From: MR-S7 sp000400995
GTDB taxonomy: Bacteria > Pseudomonadota > Gammaproteobacteria > Burkholderiales > Burkholderiaceae_C
Assembly (NCBI RefSeq): GCF_045291395.1
Contig: NZ_CP152342.1
Span: 1,178,001 to 1,242,000, forward strand
Direction: 5' to 3'
DNA: 64,000 nt
Made by a program: the position numbers and the translations under genes. A model generated the notes under the pieces. It did no database searches and was not told where the DNA came from. It was given only the letters and a program-made list of their open reading frames with translations. Below are positions 19,570 to 26,798 of the stretch, one piece after another. The first letter of the stretch is position 1, and each line of letters opens with the position of its first letter.

Positions 19570-21512
19570 TCATAGCCACGGGGCTGCCGCCCACAGCCAA
19601 TGCCAGATCCAGCAGGCGCGATTCACTGGAAACTGCCCCGTTGGTGCTTTTGAACACGCTGCTGCCCAGGGTACCGGCATAGATCGTCGTGGGTGTCACG
19701 GGGTCGACAGCCAGGGAATACAGGGCGATATTGGCCAAGCCCGTCTTTGCGGCCGACCAATGGGCGCCTCCATCGACGCTCTTGAAAACGCCGTCACTGG
19801 CGCCGGCATACAGTGTCGAGGGCGTGGTGGGGTCGATGGTCAGCGCGTAGGGCGTATCGGGCAACCCCGGCTGGGCACTTACCCAACTGGCGCCCCCATC
19901 GGTGCTTTTCAGCAGCCCGACAAAGCGCACGGCTGCATACACCGTCGCAGCACTGTCGACCACCAACGGGGCTACTTCCCCACCGGATCGGCTCACCGTC
20001 CAGTTCGCCCCTGCGTCCGTACTTTTGTAAATACCGCCCGTATTGAGACCCGCATAGAGCGTGGACGGCGAGGTGGGATCAATGGCCAGTGAATACACGT
20101 ACTCGGCCGGCAGTCCGGTACTGGACGGCAGCCAGGCGGCGCCTCCGTTGGTGCTCTTGAACACGCCGATGTTGGTAGCCGCATACAGCACGGCCGGCGC
20201 CGCCGGGTTGATGGCCAACGCGAGAACCGTGAAGGTCGTCATTCCGCTGTTGGATGGCGTCCAGGACGCGCCGCCGTTCACGCTTTTATAAATGCCCCCG
20301 CTCCAAGTCCCTGCATAAAGCGTCGTGGGTGTACTCGGATCCATGGCCAATGCGCGTATGTCGGTAACCGTAAGACCCGTGTTGACCGCAGACCAGTGCA
20401 TCCCGGCATCGTTGCTCTTGAAGACACCACCCGCCTGGATGCCGGCATAGACGGTAGAAGGCGAGACCGGATCAATCACCAGCGCACGCACCGTACTGTT
20501 CGTAAGGCCAGTATTCGCCATTGCCCAGCTGGCCCCGCTATCCATACTGCGGAATACGCCTCCAGAAGCGCCCATGTACACATTCGATTCATGAGTGGCC
20601 ACTGATCTCACTCCAAGGCTCGGCCAATCCCCGGGCCCATGTTGAGCCCAAGTCAACCCGGCATCCAGGCTTCTATACAAACCGCCTGCGGTGCCTGCAT
20701 AGACCGTCGAAGAGGCCGCAGGGTCGATGGCGATGGACATCGGCTGTTGGAACAATCCACCGTTCGCCGCAGACCAATTGGCCCCGCCGTCCACGCTCTT
20801 CATCATCAAAATCCCCATGCTGCCTCCCGCATAGAGCGTGGCAGGGTTGGCGGGATCAATCGCCAGGGCATTCACGCTGCCAGTCGCCAAGCCTGTGGCC
20901 GACCAACTGGCGCCAGCGTCGACACTTTTGAAGACACCCCCGCCCGATGTGCCCACGTATAGCGTTGTAGGCGTGACGGGGTCAATCGCCAATGCAGCCG
21001 AATAGGTGCTCGTCAGCCCGACGCTGGCAGCCGCCCAGTTCGCGCCGCCATCAACGCTCTTGAACACGCCGCCGTAGGTGCCTGCATACAAAATAGTGGG
21101 CGAAGCGGGGTCGATGGCCAGTGACAGCACGTAGGCTCCTGCAAAGCCGGGGCTGGCAATCGCCCAGTTCATGCCCCCATCCGTGCTCTTGAAAACCCCG
21201 CCGCCACTGGTGCCGGCATACACCGTGGTCGAAGCCGTGGGATCGACGGCGACGGCAGCCACTAACCTGCGCGTCAACCCGTTGCTGGCAGGCGCCCAGG
21301 TCGCACCGGCATCGGTGCTTTTGAACACTCCGCCACCTTCAGTGCCGACATAAAGGGTCGTGGGCAGATTGGGGGCCACGGCCAATTGATTGATCCAGCC
21401 GCCTTCCGGCCCCGAGGTCTGCTCCCAGGCATTCGCCGCCCAGGCCGCCGCACTGCCGCCCAGGCCCAGGCACAACGCCAGCAGCCAGCGCAGCCACCAG
21501 ACAATGAATTGG

Positions 21513-21560
21513 GCGTATTTTTGGCTTCCTACGCTTGCTGGGTAAGCGCTAGCAGCTCTC
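21513..21560. repeat. Palindromic repeat forming the N-terminal codons of the surface-protein gene
   Basis: On the minus strand: GAGCTGCTAGCGCTTACCCA then GCAAGCGTAGGAAGCCAAAA, a clear copy of the repeat. In the gene's frame it encodes RAASAYPASVGSQK, immediately before the hydrophobic signal sequence. No ATG or GTG lies between the repeat and the hydrophobic core, so the usable starts (21574 or 21562) are upstream of or at its edge. Confidence 0.7.
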
Positions 21561-21625
21561 ATTTTTGAAATCATCTTTGAAGTCCATGGCGAAGTGCTCA
21601 GAACTATCCGTGTGCCCAAGGCTGT

Positions 21626-21653
21626 GCGCCATCCCGCATTTGTGGGATGGCGC
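21626..21653. promoter_or_regulatory. Perfect 10-bp inverted repeat in a divergent promoter region
   Basis: GCGCCATCCC, eight bases (GCATTTGT), GGGATGGCGC. It lies between the divergent surface-protein gene and the lipoprotein gene at 21749. There is no T-tract on either side. It could be an operator for a dimeric regulator (the LuxR-type pair nearby is a candidate) or a leader hairpin. Confidence 0.45.
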
Positions 21654-21748
21654 CTCCATGGGGGCCTGGGTAGCCTGCATTGTGGAGACGGAGAGCGCAT
21701 CCGCTGCATCCACCCCGACGATTCCGAGCTCAAGAAAGGCACGCAACC

Positions 21749-23221
21749 ATGAAAAGAAACCAACCCACCACCCTGTGGCGCTGCACGGCAGTCGCCAGCG
21801 CTGTCATCGCCCTTGCCGCCTGCGGCGGTGGGAGCGACGGCAGCGGACCCTCCACCCCGCCGCCCGCAGGCCCCAGCACGCAAGAGCTGGTGCAGAAGTA
21901 CGTGCAGGCGAACGAGGCGCTGCTGGCGCAGCGCATGCCCGACGGCGGGGCAGAGCGCTATTCCCTGGTGGATGCGTGCTATCTAGGCAACGGCAGCACT
22001 AAGGCCATGCTGGTGGCGAACTGGAGCGCTGCGCAGGCACAAAACTCCGCTTACTTGGTGGGCCGCAAGATGGCCAACGTGCAGATGTTGGCCGAGCGCA
22101 AGACCACCAACGCCGACGGCTCAGCTCGGCATGAGGTGGACATCGGCTACGACGAGCAGTACACCGACGGAACGTCCGTCACGGGGCAGGTGCAGACCCT
22201 TGTCTCAGGCAGCAGCAGCGGTAGCTGCGCCACGCCGCAGACGGGCGAGGCCCTGCGCGAGTTGGGCAACCGTCGCGTGGCAGCGGTGAGACTGGTGTCG
22301 CGCAACCGCCTGCAGGTATTCCGCAAGCTGGCGGATGGCGCGCCGGCCAACACGCCGTACCAGTTGCGGCGGGAGGTGCTGTTCAGCGTGACCGATCCCG
22401 CCAAGGTGGCTACCTATGCCGTGGTGTCCTGGGCTTCGGGCAAGGCGGGTGCAGCACCCCATTCGCTCAAGCTGCTGTCGCCGCGCATCGCCCGCGATGC
22501 GGCCGAGATGCAGGGCTTGGTTGGCAATGCCAACTGGACGGACGGCGACAGCTTCCGCAACTGCCGCTCGAACGCCGACAACACTGAAGCCAATGCCGCC
22601 ACGGCCGATTGCACAAAGCTGGGTGCGCGCACCGATGCGTGGGGTTACAACGTGCACCGGTTCGATGCCGAAGGCTTTGCCGGGGGCGACGCCGTGATTG
22701 CCAGTTTGGGCCTGGACAAGGCAGGCGCCGATGTGACCTTCGCCCTCTATGCCGACGACGGCTGGAAGACCGTCAACGGCCAGCAGGGCAAGACACCCAT
22801 CGCCACCTACGTTGTGAAGCTCAAGAACCCTTCGTACCCCTTCGCGCAGTTCGATGTGGAGGCCTTCCCCCGGTTCCTGGATCTCTCGCCCAGCGAAGCC
22901 GAGATCGTGGCGGCCTTCAAGGCTAGCGGTGGTACAGCCCAGGCCGAGTTGCAGGCGGCAAAGCCTCCGGCTGGCGGGTTGCCCATGGCGCGATCGGCGC
23001 TGTACTCCTTCCGCCAGGGACCCAAGGACGCATCGGCCAGCGGCCCGGCCGTGGTGCGCACGGCCAGCATGCCGGGCACGGTGGCGGCGGACGGCAAGAC
23101 AGCCTCCATCCCCTTCGGTGGCAAGCCGGATGGCGCATCGGCCACCACCTATGCCGAATTCGGCCTGACCTATACGGACCGCAATGGGCGGGACATGCAC
23201 TTCACCTTGGAAGCCCAGTAA
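21749..23221 (+). CDS. Lipoprotein of unknown function
   Basis: A 490-residue exported protein. MKRNQPTTLWRC..., a hydrophobic stretch and LAAC give a lipobox with Cys25, followed by a GGGSDGSGPSTPPPAGPS linker of the kind used to tether a domain away from the membrane. I do not recognise the rest. It has a helical region (QELVQKYVQANEALLAQRM), four scattered cysteines that could form disulfides, and many Gly/Ser/Ala-rich turns. It faces the surface-protein gene across a region with a perfect dyad and is followed by another exported protein, so the three may be co-regulated envelope components. Confidence 0.7.
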   Translation: MKRNQPTTLWRCTAVASAVIALAACGGGSDGSGPSTPPPAGPSTQELVQKYVQANEALLAQRMPDGGAERYSLVDACYLGNGSTKAMLVANWSAAQAQNSAYLVGRKMANVQMLAERKTTNADGSARHEVDIGYDEQYTDGTSVTGQVQTLVSGSSSGSCATPQTGEALRELGNRRVAAVRLVSRNRLQVFRKLADGAPANTPYQLRREVLFSVTDPAKVATYAVVSWASGKAGAAPHSLKLLSPRIARDAAEMQGLVGNANWTDGDSFRNCRSNADNTEANAATADCTKLGARTDAWGYNVHRFDAEGFAGGDAVIASLGLDKAGADVTFALYADDGWKTVNGQQGKTPIATYVVKLKNPSYPFAQFDVEAFPRFLDLSPSEAEIVAAFKASGGTAQAELQAAKPPAGGLPMARSALYSFRQGPKDASASGPAVVRTASMPGTVAADGKTASIPFGGKPDGASATTYAEFGLTYTDRNGRDMHFTLEAQ

Positions 23222-23298
23222 GGCACAACCCCGGCAAGGGCGGCGCACGGTGGCGGCGCTCCTTGCTGCACTCTCAAGACTCAATGAAGGAAACCACC

Positions 23299-23673
23299 AT
23301 GAAGCAATTCCTGTCGACCACTGCCATGGCAATGGCCCTGCTCGGCGCCAGCGCCACTGTCACCGCACAAACCACCGCCTACCCCGAAGGAGCCGAACTG
23401 TTGACGCAAGAGGCGCTGCGCGAGGCTTTGGCGGACAAGGTGTTCTCGACGGCCCCGGCCCAGGGTCCCAAGTGGCAGTGGCAGTTCAAGGCAGACGGCC
23501 GTTTCTACCTGAGCGTGGGCAACTACTCCGACTCCGGCCAATGGAGCACCAAGGAAAGCAGCCTGTGCCTGGACTCGGGCAAGAACGTGGGCTGCAATGA
23601 AATGCGGCGCAAGGACGGCGTGCTCTACCTGAAGCGCAACAGCGGCGAGGTGGTGAGTTTTCAGCTGAAATGA
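23299..23673 (+). CDS. Small secreted protein of unknown function
   Basis: A 124-residue protein with a clear signal peptide (MKQFLSTTAMAMALLGASAT, cut after VTA-Q). The mature part contains KWQWQFKADGRFYLSVGNYSDSGQW and ends VLYLKRNSGEVVSFQLK. The pattern of short beta strands ending in a basic tail, with one Cys pair, resembles small periplasmic beta-sandwich proteins, but I cannot name a family. The start is chosen for GAAGGA at 23286-23291 rather than an in-frame ATG at 23263. It follows the lipoprotein gene by 77 bp and may share its message. Confidence 0.65.
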   Translation: MKQFLSTTAMAMALLGASATVTAQTTAYPEGAELLTQEALREALADKVFSTAPAQGPKWQWQFKADGRFYLSVGNYSDSGQWSTKESSLCLDSGKNVGCNEMRRKDGVLYLKRNSGEVVSFQLK

Positions 23674-23728
23674 CGCATGGAGGCTGAGAGGCGAAGGCCG
23701 CCATGAGCCGTCGAATGGCAATAGGCCG

Positions 23729-24838
23729 TCAAGCGAATTGCAGCGTTTGCAGCAACTGCACCAGCTCCGTCTGCCGTCGGCAGCCCGTCTTGCGCAGGAG
23801 GTTCTTGTGGTGCGAGCGCGCTGTGTGCCAGCTCATGCCCTCGATGGCGGCGAAGTCCTTGACGGTCTTGCCGGCTGCCAGCAGCAGCGCCAGGCGCGTC
23901 TCGGTGGGTGACAGGCCCAGCATGTCGCCCACCAGCCGAGGGTCCAGGCTGGATGCCGCGCCTGGCATGGCGGCCACGACCAGCGCCATGGGCGCTTGCA
24001 TGCCGGCCCAGGCATGGCTGGCCTGCAGTGGCAGCACGGCCGCCACCAGCCGCTGTGGACCGTCCGTCAGGGCGATGGCCCCGGCCTTGGCTGGCGTGGC
24101 GCATGCGCCGCGCACCAGCTGTTCCAGCCGCTCATGCGCCGTGCCCACGGCGCACCGCAGCCGGCCGTGCTGCGCGCCCAGCGCGCCCGGAAGGGCCAGC
24201 AGGCGCTCGGCGGCGGCGTTGGCGTGATGGATGCGGCATTGCGCGTCCACGACCACGATGCCCTGGCGCAGGCTGTCCAGCGCCGCCATGCCCAGGTGGG
24301 CGCTGCGCGACAGCGTGACCATGCGCGCGCGCAGCTTGGCCGCGCGGGCGATGTCGGGCACCAGGCGTTCGATGAAGCGTTTGTCATCGGCGGAATACGG
24401 CCTGGCGTCTCTGGGGCGCATGAAGCTGATGATGTCGAGCGCGCTGCCTTCCAGGCGCACGACGGTGCCCGCCGTGTGCTTGAGGCCCAGGGGAATGAGC
24501 CAGTCTGCATAGACAGGGTTGCGCAGCGCTTCCCGTGCGCTGAAATGCTCATGGTCGAGCATGACCCCGCCCGTCGCGAGGCGCAGCGTGGCCGCCAGGC
24601 GCGGGTCATTGCCGGCATGCTGGGTTTCGTATTCGGCCATGTGTCTGGCGTGCAGCCCGAACTGCTCCAGGTTGCCGGCGCTCTCGGGCGTTGGCGCGCT
24701 GCTTTCGTCCAGCGTGAAGCTGTGGAAGACGCCCGCCTGCAGCCGGGTACACATCGCATCCATGGCCGCGTGCCAGGCCTGGGGCTGCAGCACCCCGTCG
24801 TAGAAAAGTCCCGCGATGGCCTGGGTTTCGCTCTGCAT
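23729..24838 (-). CDS. LuxR-family transcriptional regulator (first of a tandem pair)
   Basis: A 369-residue regulator. The C-terminal 65 residues are a LuxR/GerE helix-turn-helix (MLGLSPTETRLALLLAAGKTVKDFAAIEGMSWHTARSHHKNLLRKTG). The N-terminal 290 residues contain a PAS-like central segment (RQGIVVVDAQCRIHHANAAAERLL) but no receiver Asp cluster or autoinducer-binding signature. The next gene upstream is a paralogue with the same layout, and its stop is 5 bp before this start, so the two are transcribed together. It may control the surface-protein/lipoprotein group next door; the signal is unknown. Confidence 0.78.
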   Translation of the reverse strand: MQSETQAIAGLFYDGVLQPQAWHAAMDAMCTRLQAGVFHSFTLDESSAPTPESAGNLEQFGLHARHMAEYETQHAGNDPRLAATLRLATGGVMLDHEHFSAREALRNPVYADWLIPLGLKHTAGTVVRLEGSALDIISFMRPRDARPYSADDKRFIERLVPDIARAAKLRARMVTLSRSAHLGMAALDSLRQGIVVVDAQCRIHHANAAAERLLALPGALGAQHGRLRCAVGTAHERLEQLVRGACATPAKAGAIALTDGPQRLVAAVLPLQASHAWAGMQAPMALVVAAMPGAASSLDPRLVGDMLGLSPTETRLALLLAAGKTVKDFAAIEGMSWHTARSHHKNLLRKTGCRRQTELVQLLQTLQFA

Positions 24839-24843
24839 GTGTG

Positions 24844-25947
24844 TCAGCCGATGCGCAGCGATTGCAGAAGAGCCACCAGCTCCAACTGGCGGCGGCAGCC
24901 TGTCTTGCGCAGGAGGTTCTTGGCGTGCGAGCGCGCCGTGTGCCAGCTCATGCCTTCGGCGGCTGCGAAATCCTTGACAGTCTTGCCGGCTGCCAGCAGC
25001 AGCGCCAGCCGGGTTTCGGTAGGCGACAGGCCTAGCATTTCCCCAATGAGGCGCGGGTCGAGGCCACCGGGGGCGCCAGGATCGTGCAGTACTGCCAACG
25101 CCAGAGGGGCCTGGTGCAAAGCCATCGGATGCCGGGCATTGATCGGCAGAACGGTAACCACGAAGCTGCGCGCGCCGGGCGCGGGTTGCAGTGCGCCTGC
25201 CATTCCCGTTCCCTGGCGGGTGCAGGCAGCGGCCACCATGGATTGCCATCGCACCTGCGCATTGCCGTCCTGGCACGACAGGCGGCCGTGCCGTATGCCC
25301 ATTGCGCCAGGGCGGGCCAGCATGCGGTCGGCGGAGGGGTTGGAATACTGGATGCGGCACTGCGCATCCACCACGGCAATGGCTTGCGGCAGTGCGTCGA
25401 GTGCGGACAGCCCTAGCGCCGCATGGCGGGCCAGTTGGCCGGCACGGGCTCGGAGGTGCGACGCGCGGACTACATCAGGCACAAGATGCAGCGCGAAGTT
25501 GCGGTCGTCATTGTTGAAGTGCGACCTATCCGCAGCGCGTATGAAGCCTACATACTGCTGCACACTGCCTTCTACACGCAGCATCAGGCCCATGGTGTAT
25601 TTCATGCCCATGGGGACGAGGCAGTCTGCGTAGAGAGCACTGTGCGACATATAGCGATCGCTGAAATGCTCGTGGTCCAGCATCATCTCCCCCTGGCCCA
25701 GGCGCATCATGGCGGGAACACGCTCGTCCGTCAGGGCATAGTGCTGTTCGTAGTTTCTTACTCCCTTGTCATCGTTGGCACTGGTGATGCTCTCCAGCAC
25801 AGCACCTTGCTGGATGTCGACGGTGAGCTGGTGGAAGTTCAAACCACCGACGGCCATCTTGAAGGCTTCCATGCCGTCATACCAGTCCTGTGTTGACAGC
25901 ACGCCGTCGTACAGCAGTCCGGCGATGCGTCTTGCTTGTTCTTGCAT
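24844..25947 (-). CDS. LuxR-family transcriptional regulator (second of a tandem pair)
   Basis: A 367-residue paralogue of the gene that follows it. Shared blocks include IAGLLYDGVL at the N-terminus, LDHEHFS, the PAS-like AIAVVDAQCRIQYSNPSADRML and the GerE helix-turn-helix (GLSPTETRLALLLAAGKTVKDFAAAEGMSWHTARSHAKNLLRKTG). The helix-turn-helix parts are almost identical while the N-terminal parts have drifted, as expected if both recognise related operators but different inputs. It is the promoter-proximal gene of the pair. Confidence 0.78.
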   Translation of the reverse strand: MQEQARRIAGLLYDGVLSTQDWYDGMEAFKMAVGGLNFHQLTVDIQQGAVLESITSANDDKGVRNYEQHYALTDERVPAMMRLGQGEMMLDHEHFSDRYMSHSALYADCLVPMGMKYTMGLMLRVEGSVQQYVGFIRAADRSHFNNDDRNFALHLVPDVVRASHLRARAGQLARHAALGLSALDALPQAIAVVDAQCRIQYSNPSADRMLARPGAMGIRHGRLSCQDGNAQVRWQSMVAAACTRQGTGMAGALQPAPGARSFVVTVLPINARHPMALHQAPLALAVLHDPGAPGGLDPRLIGEMLGLSPTETRLALLLAAGKTVKDFAAAEGMSWHTARSHAKNLLRKTGCRRQLELVALLQSLRIG

Positions 25948-26019
25948 GGCACTCCCCTTGCCTGTGTCATTTTAGTAACCAGTTGTTGGTGGTTGGGCCT
26001 TGGGTTTTCCCGGGCTGGC

Positions 26020-26035
26020 TGGCATTGCCCTTGCT
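26020..26035 (+). promoter_or_regulatory. Possible sigma-54 promoter before the HAD hydrolase
   Basis: TGGCATTGCCCTTGCT has the -24 TGGCAT and a perfect -12 TTGCT at the right spacing, in the 125-bp gap between the divergent LuxR-type gene and the HAD gene. Transcription would begin near 26047, 26 bp before the start codon. No activator gene is adjacent, so it may be a chance match in GC-rich DNA. Confidence 0.35.
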
Positions 26036-26072
26036 GAAAGGCGCTCGGGCTGCGCGGGATATGCTCGCGGCC

Positions 26073-26798
26073 ATGACGCAATCCGCAGGGACTCATCCCC
26101 ACAGCATGGACGTGGGCCGCATCCGCGCCGTCACCCTCGACCTGGACGACACGCTCTGGCCCGTATGGCCCACCATCGCGCGGGCCGAGGCTGCGCTGGC
26201 CGACTGGCTGGCCGTGCATGCGCCCGCCACGGCAGCGATGTATGCCGATGCCAAGGCGCTGCGTGCCGTGCGCGTGCAGGTGGAGGCGCTGCGCCCCGAT
26301 CTGCTGCGCGACCTGAGCGCGCTGCGGCGCGAGTCCATCCGCCTGGCGCTGACGCAGGCGGGCGACGATCCGCGACTGGCCGAGCCCGCGTTCGATTTCT
26401 TCTTCGCCGAGCGCCAGCGCGTGGACCTGTTCGACGATGCGCTGGAGGCGCTGGAATTCCTGGCGGCGCGCTATCCCGTCGTGGCGGTGTCCAACGGCAA
26501 CGCCGATGTGCACCGCATCGGCATCGGCCGCTATTTCAAGGCCAGCCTGAGTGCCACGGTGCTGGGCGTGGCCAAGCCCGATGCGCGCATCTTCCAGGCG
26601 GGCGCGCAGGCCGCGGGCGTGGCGTGCGGCGCGGTGCTGCATGTGGGCGACGATGCCTTGCTCGATTGCCGCGGCGCGCTGGATGCCGGCATGCAGGCCG
26701 CGTGGCTGAACACGGCCGGCGCCGCCTGGGCGCACGAGGGCGCGGCGCCCCACGCTACGGTGCCCAGCCTCACCGTGCTGTGCCAGTGGCTGGCGTAG
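26073..26798 (+). CDS. HAD-superfamily hydrolase
   Basis: A 241-residue phosphatase-like enzyme. Motif I is AVTLDLDDTLW (nucleophile and acid/base Asp), motif II is VVAVSNGNAD, motif III uses the Lys in GVAKPDARIF, and motif IV is VLHVGDDALLDCRGALDAGM. The helical cap lies between motifs I and II. ATG at 26073 is preferred because it leads directly into MTQSAGTH; an in-frame ATG at 26061 is possible. Substrate unknown. Its 3' end overlaps the 3' end of the convergent P-type ATPase gene by 29 bp. Confidence 0.82.
   Translation: MTQSAGTHPHSMDVGRIRAVTLDLDDTLWPVWPTIARAEAALADWLAVHAPATAAMYADAKALRAVRVQVEALRPDLLRDLSALRRESIRLALTQAGDDPRLAEPAFDFFFAERQRVDLFDDALEALEFLAARYPVVAVSNGNADVHRIGIGRYFKASLSATVLGVAKPDARIFQAGAQAAGVACGAVLHVGDDALLDCRGALDAGMQAAWLNTAGAAWAHEGAAPHATVPSLTVLCQWLA

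Larger units (their letters stand above)
17934..21574 (-). pseudogene. Two-propeller surface protein with cadherin-like, FN3 and IPTL-CTERM domains; frameshifted in a G6 run
   Basis: Read as one gene this encodes about 1,200 residues. After a signal sequence (FIVWWLRWLLALCLGLGG... AWA) come 14 repeats of about 43 residues of the type TTLYVGTEGGGVFKSTDAG-TW, each with an Asp-box (SxDxGxxW), enough for two seven-bladed propellers. Then a cadherin-like beta-sandwich, an FN3 domain, two Cys-rich repeats (CTFNG..HG.SVTAY...CSNGALSGS), another FN3, and the C-terminal sorting motif PIPTLGEWALALLAVLL plus RRQWHA. The reading frame breaks inside the cadherin-like domain at a run of six G (19564-19569, plus strand). 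A seventh base restores GGSPVAMTPPFSTGTLNYAA. As written, the first part stops at 19544 and the second is open from 19529 to 17934. The N-terminal 15 residues come from a palindromic repeat. Confidence 0.75.

Noticed and set aside
19640..21400. A CRISPR or simple tandem repeat array in the surface-protein region.
   Set aside because: The period of about 130 bp is a degenerate coding repeat (Asp-box propeller blades), without constant repeats and unique spacers.
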